The notes: generated by a model not told the origin, from the letters alone. Shown: positions 23,881-32,052, counted from the first letter of the stretch. The stretch: DNA of 43,505 nucleotides from an uncultured Caryophanales bacterium (GCA_946612115.1 CAMOEI010000008.1:1-43505), one strand, 5' to 3'. A program made the numbers and translations.

Positions 23881-25026
23881 ATGAGCAAGAAAACATTACT
23901 CGTTCTAGGAAATGGTTTCGATTTGAATTGTAATTTAGCGTCATCGTTTGCTGATTTTTTCAATAAAATAAAGCATGATGTTGCCAAACAACTTTTAGAC
24001 AACCAATACAACTGCAATATTTGGTATCTTTTATTTTATTATGCTTATGAAATGAAAGAAGAACCTAATTCCAATATTGTCAAATCGAAAGATTATGAAG
24101 GAATAGCTTATCAAGGAAGGCCTTTTATTACTCCTTTTCAAAGGAATGACCCACTATGGATGGAAATAGAAACTTTTATCAAGAGAATGTTGTTTGGGAG
24201 CCCTGCCCCATCAGAGTGCTTATATCTTAACAATCAGACATATTATAATTTCTTTATTCACCTTGATTCATACAAAGTAGAAGAATTTGAACGGATTAGA
24301 GGAAATAGTGAGCAAAATTGTATTATGAAAACATTTTATGTCAGAAACTCTCACCCGAGATTGTATTCAATTGATTATTTCCTTAAAGAATTACAAGAAT
24401 TTGAGAATGATTTTGCGAAATATTTATCTTCTATTGCAAACTACGACTATCCGTATGAATGTGAAAGACTATTTGATGCCATTGTTGGTGCCGAATGCAA
24501 TCCTGAGGACGTGTTCATTTTATCTTTTAATTACACTAAAGCAGATTTGCGTGATTATAAAAAGAATGCAAAAATACAAAGAATAAACATTCATGGAAGA
24601 ATAGCTGATGAAAATATAATTATCGGATACGATTCTAGCGATAAAACATTGAAGAGTACTGATAAAAGGATATTATTTTCCAAATCTGGGCAAAAAATAT
24701 TTAGAAAGTCAAATGTTATTCCGCTTCCTAAAAAGGATAATGTTTCTAAAATTGTTTTTTATGGTCATTCTTTAGGCCAACAAGACTATGCGTATTTTCA
24801 TGCAATGTTTGATAAATATGACATATACAACAGCGATATAGTTCTTGAATTTTGCTATAGCGAGCATGGAAAAAACCCTGAAAAAATGAAAGTGGAATAT
24901 TTCTCTGGTGTCTATGCTCTGCTGAATGACTATGCGCAAAGAAGTGGTAAAGAAAATGAATTTAAAACCATTTTAACTCGGTTACAAATCGAGAATAGAT
25001 TATTGATAACAGAAGTAAATAAATAA
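23881..25026 (+). CDS. AbiH-family abortive-infection protein
   Basis: This 381-aa protein starts KTLLVLGNGFDLNCNLASSFADF, the conserved opening of AbiH (PF14253). It ends its core with FILSFNYTKADL, NIHGRI and IIIGYDSS, then FYGHSLGQQDYAYFHAMFDKY, the family's GHSLGxxD motif. AbiH was described as a lactococcal plasmid-borne phage-exclusion protein; the mechanism is not established. It follows directly after an ISL3 element and has its own ribosome binding site (AGGAGAAAGG), consistent with acquisition as a single-gene defence module. Length is typical. Confidence 0.85.
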   Translation: MSKKTLLVLGNGFDLNCNLASSFADFFNKIKHDVAKQLLDNQYNCNIWYLLFYYAYEMKEEPNSNIVKSKDYEGIAYQGRPFITPFQRNDPLWMEIETFIKRMLFGSPAPSECLYLNNQTYYNFFIHLDSYKVEEFERIRGNSEQNCIMKTFYVRNSHPRLYSIDYFLKELQEFENDFAKYLSSIANYDYPYECERLFDAIVGAECNPEDVFILSFNYTKADLRDYKKNAKIQRINIHGRIADENIIIGYDSSDKTLKSTDKRILFSKSGQKIFRKSNVIPLPKKDNVSKIVFYGHSLGQQDYAYFHAMFDKYDIYNSDIVLEFCYSEHGKNPEKMKVEYFSGVYALLNDYAQRSGKENEFKTILTRLQIENRLLITEVNK

Positions 25027-25101
25027 TTTTTTCAAATGCAGGTTCTTGAGATATATTTATATATCGGTTAAAATTAAGTGCCTATTTCTAAGGACTTAAT
25101 T

Positions 25102-25995
25102 ATGAAACTTAAATTATTAACATTCTTATTTATTCCTTTTTTACTTGCGGGTTGTGTTTCTTCCCCAAAAGGAAGTCAAAGTGGTGGACATTCCTCCCAT
25201 TCTGGTTCTCAAGAAGATCCAGAAGATGTTTACACTCCAGTCACAAATATTTCATTTAATAAAAGTGAAGATGATTTAATCATTGGTCAAAGAGAGAATT
25301 ATCTCATTAATTTTAATGATGAAGCAATGGGAGACGATAATTTAAATTATCGAGAAGGTGAATTTACAAGTAGTGATTCCTCAATCGCTAGTGTAGATCA
25401 ATATGGAAGAATTACTGGCAATAAAGTTGGTAATGCGATTATTTATTTCACCACGAATATCGGACATAAAAAAGCAAGGATCTATATCTATGTTTGGGAA
25501 AGTAAAGGAAGCATCACTAAGGAGTGGAGAAAAGTAAATTCTAGAAGTGAATTAAACCCAAATGATGTTGTAGTTATTGCTTGTCCAGAAAAAGAGTTAA
25601 CCGCGACTAGTGAAAATACTGGAATGTATTTTCATCCAGTAGAAAGTACATTTAGTAGTGATAAATCTAAAATTACTGAATTAGGAGAAACTAGTGAGAA
25701 ATTTATCTTAGGAACAGACACTAAAGCTCCATATGAAAGTGCGTTAACTTTTGAAAGCGAAGATGGTAGATACTTAGTGTGCACTAATGAGAAGAAAGTA
25801 ACCTTTACAAATAACAAAGGAAATAAGTATTGGATGTTTACCTTTGAAGACGAAGGATTATATGTTGAATCTACTTCAAATATCTATGGACAGTTGATGT
25901 ACGATGAAAGAAAAGGTGGATTCTCCCTATACGATTCATCTCCTCAAGTTGATATGTTTCTAATTAGTTTATATAAACTTACAATAGTGAGATAA
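25102..25995 (+). CDS. Lipoprotein with BIG_2-like domain and beta-rich module
   Basis: This protein has 297 aa from ATG 25102. The GTG at 25078 would add residues before the signal peptide, so it is rejected. The lipoprotein signal MKLKLLTFLFIPFLLAGC gives Cys18. Residues of about 50-140 form a BIG_2-like Ig domain (FTSSDSSIASVDQYGRITGNKVGNAIIYFTT). The rest is a beta-rich module (DVVVIACPEKELTA ... GRYLVCTNEKKVTFT ... WMFTFEDEGLYVES) similar to residues of about 640-780 of the 921-aa surface protein. It is predicted to sit on the outer face of the membrane, perhaps binding glycans or matrix. It is monocistronic, with a terminator at its end. Confidence 0.75.
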   Translation: MKLKLLTFLFIPFLLAGCVSSPKGSQSGGHSSHSGSQEDPEDVYTPVTNISFNKSEDDLIIGQRENYLINFNDEAMGDDNLNYREGEFTSSDSSIASVDQYGRITGNKVGNAIIYFTTNIGHKKARIYIYVWESKGSITKEWRKVNSRSELNPNDVVVIACPEKELTATSENTGMYFHPVESTFSSDKSKITELGETSEKFILGTDTKAPYESALTFESEDGRYLVCTNEKKVTFTNNKGNKYWMFTFEDEGLYVESTSNIYGQLMYDERKGGFSLYDSSPQVDMFLISLYKLTIVR

Positions 25996-26015
25996 GAACC
26001 TAAAAGGTTCTTTTC
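25994..26015 (+). terminator. Terminator after lipoprotein gene
   Basis: AAGAACC-TAAAA-GGTTCTT followed by TTC; the stem overlaps the stop codon. Confidence 0.75.
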
Positions 26016-26096
26016 TCTTATTTTTGAAGGTTAAAAATTAATAAAATTTACTAATAAAGTAAAAAATGCTTGTTTTATGCAGTTAAGTTTTAATAA

Positions 26097-26102
26097 TATA
26101 AT
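26097..26102 (+). promoter_or_regulatory. -10 box of Ig-like protein operon
   Basis: Perfect TATAAT; a TTGTTT at 26070-26075 is too far away (21 bp) to be a good -35. The roughly 100-nt leader contains TCAGGT ... ACCTGA (about 26167-26193) just before the ribosome binding site TTGGAGGG. Confidence 0.4.
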
Positions 26103-26209
26103 AGCATTCTTATGAATATGAGACGGTTTTAGTTAATTCTTGTTGGTGAATAATGTGAGGCTCTCTCAGGTATTTATAAGAAATCAACCTGATATTGGAG
26201 GGCTGAAAT

Positions 26210-27652
26210 ATGAACAAGAAACTTAAAACTAGAATTATCGCTGTCACGTCAGCTTTAGCGTTATCCGCTTCTTTATTTGCTGCGTTTGGCAGTTCTTTTA
26301 ATTTAGAAAATATAATGAGGGCCAAATCAAGCAGCTCAACAATTGAAAATGGAACCATAACATTCAACGGATCCAATACAACTAGATCGTCCTATACTTA
26401 TACAACGGTGAGTGAAACTGCCGGTGGGAATTATATTAAAAGTGTCGGAACAAATAATGGTTTAAATACAAATGGTGTTGTTGCTTACTTTGCTTACAGT
26501 GATTCAGATTTGAATTTCAGAGATAATAGTAATAATCCATTCAATTTTTCTGGTTCGATTTTGAAGAGTGTTGCCTTAACAAAGACAGAATGGGGCACAT
26601 TTTCTATTAAATATGCTTACAAATGCAGTGGCGACTCTGATTATACATATTCTTCTGCTATTGATGTTATTCAACAGAAAGAACATGTCATCGATTTAGG
26701 AGAATTAAGTGATGTCGTTGAATTTAAGTTGGTTAATGCGTCTTCCAATACAGGAAAATTCTCTAAAGTTATTATTACTTATGATTGTGGTCCTGGCATC
26801 AGCAGAACATTAACTGATTTAAATATCACAAAAGCCCCAAACAAGATTGTTTATAATGATGGTGAATCATTTGATTCTACAGGAATGGTAATTACTGCTT
26901 CATATAGTAATGGTGATACAGATAATGTTACATCTTCCTGTGTGTTTGACAAAACAACCCTTTCTTACTCCGATAATTACGTTAGAGCAACCTATACATA
27001 TAAGGGTGTTTCGTTGTACGTTGACCAGTCCGTTACTGTCAATACTGTACTGGTTACTGGAGTTAGTTTGAGCTCAAAATCAGAGACAATTAACGTCGGT
27101 AGTACTACAACATTGACCGCTAATATTGCTCCTTCGAACGCATCAGATAAATCTGTCACATGGTCATCAAGTGATGATACCATTGCAACTGTATCCAATG
27201 GTGTTGTTACTGGTGTTGCAGCAGGCAGCGCAATTATTACTGTGACAACCAATGATGGTGGATTTACTGACACATGTGAAGTTACAGTCGAAGGGATTTC
27301 GAGATTAGGCGAATATAAATACACAAGTGGAACATCTTATACAATGCAAATTTTCCTTGTGGATAGTTCTAATGGGTATTATAGATTTGTTAATAGTACT
27401 TATGATTGCACAATGCATTTTACTTATGTGATTGATGGTTACAACATTGTCTTCACTAAGAATCAACAACCAGGAGATTCGTCTGTTTCTTCTGGATCAT
27501 GGTATGATTTATTTACAGGAGCTAGTGGAGAGGCTCCAACTGTGAACAATAAATGCAGTTTCTATACTGATACTGGAAACATGAAAGTTTATACTTGTAG
27601 TAATAGTACATATAGCGGGTCTTCGAAATCATTTAAAAAACAAGCAGCATAG
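26210..27652 (+). CDS. Secreted protein with Ig-like and BIG_2 domains
   Basis: This 480-aa protein has a Sec-type signal in residues 1-26. Residues of about 45-190 form a beta-rich module, about 195-275 a bacterial Ig-like domain (DLNITKAPNKIVYNDGESFDSTG ... DNVTSSCVF), and about 278-362 a BIG_2 domain (VTWSSSDDTIATVSNGVVTGVAAGSAIITVTT). The last 110 residues are a module also seen at the end of the 1005-aa lipoprotein that follows 18 bases later. No anchor is evident, so it is probably released or held by its partner. The two genes are likely cotranscribed. TTGGAGGGC precedes the ATG. Confidence 0.78.
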   Translation: MNKKLKTRIIAVTSALALSASLFAAFGSSFNLENIMRAKSSSSTIENGTITFNGSNTTRSSYTYTTVSETAGGNYIKSVGTNNGLNTNGVVAYFAYSDSDLNFRDNSNNPFNFSGSILKSVALTKTEWGTFSIKYAYKCSGDSDYTYSSAIDVIQQKEHVIDLGELSDVVEFKLVNASSNTGKFSKVIITYDCGPGISRTLTDLNITKAPNKIVYNDGESFDSTGMVITASYSNGDTDNVTSSCVFDKTTLSYSDNYVRATYTYKGVSLYVDQSVTVNTVLVTGVSLSSKSETINVGSTTTLTANIAPSNASDKSVTWSSSDDTIATVSNGVVTGVAAGSAIITVTTNDGGFTDTCEVTVEGISRLGEYKYTSGTSYTMQIFLVDSSNGYYRFVNSTYDCTMHFTYVIDGYNIVFTKNQQPGDSSVSSGSWYDLFTGASGEAPTVNNKCSFYTDTGNMKVYTCSNSTYSGSSKSFKKQAA

Positions 27653-27670
27653 GCCAAGGAAGGATTCATT

Positions 27671-30600
27671 ATGCAAAAATCAAAACTATTTTTACCACTT
27701 ATTGCTACTGCATTAACAGCAGGAATGTTATCAGGATGTACTAACAACAATAAACCTAGTCCATCACCATCGGTTACTACTTACATCGTTTCTTTTAACG
27801 GTAATGGTGGAACTGGTTCGATGGCGTTAGTGCAAAATGTTTCTGGAGAATACACTTTACCAGAATGTAGTTTTACCGCTCCTAGTGGAAAAGAATTCGC
27901 TGGATGGAAAGTTAACGGAGAAGGCGAAACTTTACCAGCAGGAAGTAAAGTTACTGTTAGTTCAAATATTGAATTAGTGGCCCAATGGAAAAATATCGGA
28001 GAAGATAACTTTACTTATTTAAAGAGTCAAGTCCTCTCATTACATAATTACACATTAAAAGTTCACTCTTATTTAGTGGGATATGAAGATGATCCTGAAA
28101 CTATTTATGATGATACATTTGTCATGATTAATGACAAAGCATTCTACAATAACTTCTATAGTGGTTATAGTGGAGTGATTTATCAAAAAAATCAAGGTTA
28201 TGTCAATTTCATCATGGCGGGAACAGGAGAGATTGTTCCTACAACATTCTACTCAACTAACCCAAGCGTTGGAGTTTCTGATGTCTATGATTTAGTTGCA
28301 GAAAACTTCTTCTTAGGAACTTGGGAAAAAGATGCAACTAATCCAAATAAATATGCATGTAGCAACGTAGATGTTGTTACGGTTGGATGTAACTTTACTG
28401 GTTATATTGAATCATCTTGGTTTAATCCTCCAGCAAGTATCACTGCAGAAGCTAGCGCTGATAAGATTACTTTCACCGTTACCTTTGAAACATATTTTAT
28501 CGAAGATGGTGACACTAAAATCGCTAATGGTGTTTGTACTATCTCTTTAGAGAAGATTGGTTCAACCACAAATCAAAATGTTGAAGCGTATATTGCTAAT
28601 CCAACAAAGACCTACACCAATCCAACATCTTGGAGTGCGGATGATGTTGTCTTATTTAATTCTTATTTTGCAGAATATATTCCTCCATTTTTAAATGGAC
28701 TTACTTATTCAATGCATTTTGATACTGAAGAAACATATAACGGTACTGATTTCTACTTAACTGATTATGGATGTGGAAACGTTATTCAATCTTATAAAAC
28801 TATTTTAGGAACAGTAGGATTTAATCCAACCTCCTCTAACCCAAATAAATTAGTGAAAGTTTTTGAAGATGAAACCAGTAATAAGAAGACCACTTGGGAA
28901 ATCGAATTTGGATATAAAGGACCAAGTGAAACTTATTATGGACACACTGTTGGATTTTATTATCCAGCTGGCTTATTCCAAATGAAGTTCCACTGTAGAA
29001 CTACTAATATGTCCATTTCAACTTTACGTGAGTTAAATGAATATATTGTTTCTAACAATATGACTTATGCTGTTCCATTACTTCCATTTGGTGACGAAGT
29101 TACTCAAATTAAAGATTTCGATGATCGCACCGCGAACATGAATCAACTTTATGGAGAACATTATCTCCTATATACCTCAACAACTCCATACATCAAACTT
29201 TATGTTAATAGCTACGCTACCGCTAAAGCGGACATAGAAGCTTATATCGATGCATGTGTTGCTAAAGGTTATAGTGTTGTCACTAAACAAGACGGCATGG
29301 TTTATTGCACTAATACCACTTGGAATGATAATTATGAATCCTACATCACAATTGCTGATCCAGATTTAATCACATCTACAAATTATCAAGGATACTTTAT
29401 TTTGAGATTTAATGTTTATATCCCAGAGAAGAATGTTCCTGCTCCAGGATATCCAACCATTTCATTACAAACTAACGCAAATATCTCTAGTAGCAGATTT
29501 GAAGACATCAATGGAAATATCATCACTGCTTATGATTACACTAAAGATGATGGCTATTTCTATGCGAAATTCACCTGTGTAAGCGGTTACGCCATCACAG
29601 GTGTCTCTGTTAAAAATGATTCTTCTGCTTATGTTGATTATGATAGCACTTTAGGAAGATGGACCATTAAACCAAGTGATATCACCTTAACTTCAATTGT
29701 TTTAATTGCAGAAACTGCTGAAAGTAGTTCCTATACATTGGCTAAGAGCACTAATGTTATTAATGGTTCGATTATGATTATCTCTCCAGCTGCTGGAGAA
29801 ATCCCAGCAGTGGACGCGGATAGCACAGTTGTTCAATTCAACGCCAAACCTGATGATGGATATGAAGTAAAAAGAGTGTATCTCTTAGAAGATGAGAGCT
29901 ATCCAATTACTAAAGATCCAAGCCCAATGAAACCAAATGGCTATTATTTCACAATGCCTCATCATAATGCGACTATCTGCGCAGAATTCCAAGTTGAAGG
30001 AAGTGAACCACCAGCACCAACATATGTGCTTGATTCCATCTCCTTAACTGGAACAAGTGGAATTAGTTTCAATGTTAATGATGCTTTTAATCACGATACA
30101 GTTGTGGTTACCGCTCATTACACTAATGGTGGAACAGATAGAGATGTTACAAGTAGTGCCTCTTTCTCTACTCCAGATATGACCACTCCAGGTAATAAAA
30201 ACGTTACCGTTAGTTATACTGAAGGAACAGTTACTAGAACTGCTCAATATACGATTAATGTTACTGGTACAGTTCCAGATCCAGATGAACCAGATTTAGA
30301 TGCTTTTGAAGGCAGCTACACTGCAAACTATAATGAAAGTGGAACAATTAAATATATTCTCACCTTTAACGATGATGGAACAGGTACCTACCAAAGAACA
30401 GGCGCCTCCGCTGCGTCTTTATCGTTTACTTATACAAGAAACGGCAATAATATTTCAATCACCCTTAATAAATATGAGTCAAGCGCTGTTTCTCCATCAA
30501 ATCCAGGACCATCTGATTACCATGGCTCTAAAACCGCTATGTGGAGACTCTTTCCTGAAAGAGAATATGAAGAACAAGTATTTACAAACAATAGTGGTGT

Positions 30601-30688
30601 TTATGACCCAGATAATCATTTGATCTCCATTAATTTACATGGATCAGATAAGACATGGGGAACCACAAACAGAACTTTCTCTAAATAA
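27671..30688 (+). CDS. Large lipoprotein with InlB B-repeat and Ig-like domain
   Basis: This 1005-aa protein has a lipoprotein signal with the lipobox LSGC (Cys23). A Listeria-Bacteroides (InlB B/Flg_new) repeat follows at about 38-94 (YIVSFNGNGGTGSM ... FAGWKVNGEG ... LVAQWKN). The long central part (about 100-640) is unrecognised and rich in aromatic and Thr residues. Next come two beta modules, a bacterial Ig-like domain at about 785-870 (VTAHYTNGGTDRDVTSSASF), and a C-terminal module (FEGSYTANYNESGTIKYIL ... ) that matches the end of the preceding protein. It is surface-exposed. AAGGAAGG is before the ATG, and a terminator follows. Confidence 0.78.
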   Translation: MQKSKLFLPLIATALTAGMLSGCTNNNKPSPSPSVTTYIVSFNGNGGTGSMALVQNVSGEYTLPECSFTAPSGKEFAGWKVNGEGETLPAGSKVTVSSNIELVAQWKNIGEDNFTYLKSQVLSLHNYTLKVHSYLVGYEDDPETIYDDTFVMINDKAFYNNFYSGYSGVIYQKNQGYVNFIMAGTGEIVPTTFYSTNPSVGVSDVYDLVAENFFLGTWEKDATNPNKYACSNVDVVTVGCNFTGYIESSWFNPPASITAEASADKITFTVTFETYFIEDGDTKIANGVCTISLEKIGSTTNQNVEAYIANPTKTYTNPTSWSADDVVLFNSYFAEYIPPFLNGLTYSMHFDTEETYNGTDFYLTDYGCGNVIQSYKTILGTVGFNPTSSNPNKLVKVFEDETSNKKTTWEIEFGYKGPSETYYGHTVGFYYPAGLFQMKFHCRTTNMSISTLRELNEYIVSNNMTYAVPLLPFGDEVTQIKDFDDRTANMNQLYGEHYLLYTSTTPYIKLYVNSYATAKADIEAYIDACVAKGYSVVTKQDGMVYCTNTTWNDNYESYITIADPDLITSTNYQGYFILRFNVYIPEKNVPAPGYPTISLQTNANISSSRFEDINGNIITAYDYTKDDGYFYAKFTCVSGYAITGVSVKNDSSAYVDYDSTLGRWTIKPSDITLTSIVLIAETAESSSYTLAKSTNVINGSIMIISPAAGEIPAVDADSTVVQFNAKPDDGYEVKRVYLLEDESYPITKDPSPMKPNGYYFTMPHHNATICAEFQVEGSEPPAPTYVLDSISLTGTSGISFNVNDAFNHDTVVVTAHYTNGGTDRDVTSSASFSTPDMTTPGNKNVTVSYTEGTVTRTAQYTINVTGTVPDPDEPDLDAFEGSYTANYNESGTIKYILTFNDDGTGTYQRTGASAASLSFTYTRNGNNISITLNKYESSAVSPSNPGPSDYHGSKTAMWRLFPEREYEEQVFTNNSGVYDPDNHLISINLHGSDKTWGTTNRTFSK

Positions 30689-30693
30689 CAATT

Positions 30694-30716
30694 AGGAGCC
30701 TTTGGCTCCTTTTTTA
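30694..30716. terminator. Terminator between convergent genes
   Basis: AGGAGCC-TTT-GGCTCCT followed by TTTTTT on the plus strand. It abuts the stop of the minus-strand HEPN gene. Confidence 0.85.
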
Positions 30717-31064
30717 TAGCAAACTCGATATTTTATCTCTTAATTTAATAATATCTATCGTAATAGCGGAATAGACGTAATGTAAATCAACATCCCCATA
30801 ATCATGGACTAGTCGATTTCTAAAGCCTTTAATTTGTCTCCATTCAATATCGTTATGAATTAATTTAAAAGTATCAGAAATCTTATCAGCGTGTTCTGAT
30901 ATTTGAATAAATCTTAATATAACTGCGTCAACTGTTTTGCTATCTAGATATAAGTCATATAGACTCACACCTTTTGAATATTGAACAATTAAATCAATCT
31001 CATCGATTATCTTTTTAAGATAATAGTTATCGTCTTTAACTTTTGGTGTAGATTTTAATTCCAT
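30714..31064 (-). CDS. hepT: HEPN-domain ribonuclease toxin (HepT-like, DUF86)
   Basis: This 116-aa all-helical protein has the HEPN catalytic motif R-x4-H-x-Y as Arg82 ... His87-Asp-Tyr89 (FRNRLVHDYGD). Related HepT proteins are toxins neutralised by a MntA nucleotidyltransferase that modifies a Tyr of this motif (type VII toxin-antitoxin). Its start overlaps the 3' end of the mntA-like gene by 29 bp, giving the usual antitoxin-then-toxin order with translational coupling. A chromosomal stability or phage-defence role is inferred from the family. Confidence 0.85.
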   Translation of the reverse strand: MELKSTPKVKDDNYYLKKIIDEIDLIVQYSKGVSLYDLYLDSKTVDAVILRFIQISEHADKISDTFKLIHNDIEWRQIKGFRNRLVHDYGDVDLHYVYSAITIDIIKLRDKISSLL

Positions 31065-31521
31065 CTTTTAAAATTTCGTTTAAAAGAGTTGGATTGTTAT
31101 TAAGTTGCTCTAAATTAAGTAGATCAACACGCTTTCTTAATTCTTCTCTTAAGTGTTCTGCTAGGCCATAGAATTCCATTCCGGTGATAGAAGTGGATAT
31201 TAATAAATCAATATCGCTGTTATCTTTTGCCTTGTGTCTGGCATAACTACCAAATAGATAACAGTAATCAACGTCATATTGAGATAAAATATCATTAATA
31301 GTAATTTTAATATCTTCTAAAGAAAGAACTCCGTGTTCTTCATCGATAAAACCATATTTCTCCAATTCTTGGATGAAATATTTGTATTTAACTGTATTAG
31401 TTTTATTTTGATTGTTCTCATAATCCTTATAGGATCTCAAAGACACTCCGAGTAATTTACTAGCAGCTATTTGTGTTAATCCTTTTTTAATTCTTAATTG
31501 TTTTAGTGACATATTATTCAT
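31036..31521 (-). CDS. mntA: XRE-HTH fused to MNT nucleotidyltransferase antitoxin
   Basis: This 161-aa protein has two domains. Residues 4-55 are an XRE-type helix-turn-helix (LKQLRIKKGLTQIAASKLLGVSLRSYKDYE). Residues of about 75-161 are a minimal nucleotidyltransferase with Gly91-Ser92-x10-Asp103-x-Asp105 (GSYARHKAKDNSDIDLL). MNT proteins antagonise HEPN toxins by AMP or polyphosphate-type transfer to the toxin. The HTH should let the antitoxin repress its own operon, and repeated TTGCACYTT sites surround the promoter. The -10 box lies so close that the ATG at 31521 is at the predicted transcript start (leaderless); an internal ATG at 31512 is the alternative. Confidence 0.85.
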   Translation of the reverse strand: MNNMSLKQLRIKKGLTQIAASKLLGVSLRSYKDYENNQNKTNTVKYKYFIQELEKYGFIDEEHGVLSLEDIKITINDILSQYDVDYCYLFGSYARHKAKDNSDIDLLISTSITGMEFYGLAEHLREELRKRVDLLNLEQLNNNPTLLNEILKDGIKIYTKS

Positions 31522-31527
31522 AAAATA

Positions 31528-31602
31528 ATCATATCACTTTTGCACCTTAATTCAAATATGAAAGTGCAAATCTTGCACCTTAGAAAGAATAATAAAGTGC
31601 AA
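31528..31602 (-). promoter_or_regulatory. Promoter and repeated operator of the HTH-MNT/HEPN operon
   Basis: On the minus strand TTGAAT (31550-31555) and TATGAT (31528-31533) are 16 bp apart. Four copies of the half site TTGCACYTT/AAAGTGCAA lie at about 31539-31547 (between -35 and -10), 31561-31569, 31572-31580 and 31594-31602; the middle two form an inverted repeat. They are the likely binding sites of the fused HTH. Confidence 0.65.
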
Positions 31603-31650
31603 TCCCTCTTTTAAACTTTGTTTACCTCACTTTCTTAGATTTGAGGGCAG

Positions 31651-31679
31651 TTGACAAATATGGACCACCATGGTTTACT
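31651..31679 (+). promoter_or_regulatory. Plus-strand promoter facing the peptide gene
   Basis: Consensus TTGACA (31651-31656), 17-bp spacer, TTTACT (31674-31679). It would make a short RNA ending at 31718, antisense to the 3' end of the 23-aa peptide gene, or a longer one if the terminator is read through. Confidence 0.5.
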
Positions 31680-31692
31680 ATAAGTGTGTTGT

Positions 31693-31718
31693 GATCACCT
31701 TAGTGGTGGTCTTTTTTT
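31693..31718 (+). terminator. Terminator overlapping the peptide gene 3' end
   Basis: GATCACC-TTAGT-GGTGGTC followed by seven T. The loop contains the reverse complement of the peptide gene's TAA stop. Confidence 0.75.
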
Positions 31719-31771
31719 ATTTCGAGAATAATCGCTAGGATTATGACGAGAACAATCAAAGATATGTCCAT
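31700..31771 (-). CDS. 23-aa hydrophobic peptide, type I toxin-like
   Basis: The peptide is MDISLIVLVIILAIILE followed by a charged tail IKKDHH: one membrane helix plus a basic end, the usual design of Fst/TxpA/Ldr-type membrane toxins. AAGGAG lies 7 bases before the ATG. The mRNA leader on the minus strand is strongly structured: CCTGGCTA pairs with TAGCCAGG (31860-31867 with 31791-31798), with inner CGCCA/TGGCG. A plus-strand promoter and terminator overlap the 3' end, as in antisense-controlled systems. A longer frame (31756-31899) overlaps its start, reminiscent of mok/hok. Too short for ordinary gene finders. Confidence 0.6.
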   Translation of the reverse strand: MDISLIVLVIILAIILEIKKDHH

Positions 31772-31899
31772 AGGCAATCTCCTTTCCACCCCTGGCTATC
31801 ACGGTAGTGACCGCCAAGATAAGAAACCATGGAAAGAACTAATGGCGAATCACAAGGATTAGCCAGGAATAAGTAGGCAATAAATATCACTGCCCTCAT
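31756..31899 (-). CDS. Possible 47-codon upstream overlapping ORF
   Basis: It begins at the conserved leader ATGAGG (MRAVIFIAYLFLANPC...) and ends with TGA 16 bases inside the 23-aa peptide gene, in another frame. No Shine-Dalgarno sequence. It could be a leader frame that controls peptide translation, or only an open stretch of a structured RNA. Confidence 0.3.
   Translation of the reverse strand: MRAVIFIAYLFLANPCDSPLVLSMVSYLGGHYRDSQGWKGDCLWTYL
31791..31867 (-). promoter_or_regulatory. Structured leader of the peptide mRNA
   Basis: The 8-bp arms CCTGGCTA and TAGCCAGG close a branched fold containing CGGT-CACT-ACCG and CGCCA/TGGCG stems. It ends about 9 bases before the AAGGAG of the peptide gene and could mask or expose it. 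Confidence 0.5.
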
Positions 31900-31911
31900 T
31901 TATTAATAGGG
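31894..31911 (-). promoter_or_regulatory. Conserved leader element, copy 3
   Basis: CCTCATTTATTAATAGGG (plus-strand reading), identical to the cores at 16789-16806 and 18969-18986, here upstream of the peptide gene instead of the 172-173-aa gene. A separate perfect inverted repeat TATATTCA-TAT-TGAATATA lies upstream at 31955-31973. Confidence 0.5.
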
Positions 31912-32052
31912 AGAAAAATGGCATTCGTTTTAATGAAAGGTGAAAGAATATTTTTATATTCATATTGAATATAGATTTTCCTAGACAGTGTAACCATTCA
32001 TTTCTTTCTTGGTTGAAAAATTTTCATCAGTATTTATAATATATAATCATTG

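Noticed and set aside
19557-30247. Antisense open frames within the surface-protein genes
   Set aside because: They are shadow frames of long Thr/Ser-rich coding sequence, without ribosome binding sites or domain patterns.
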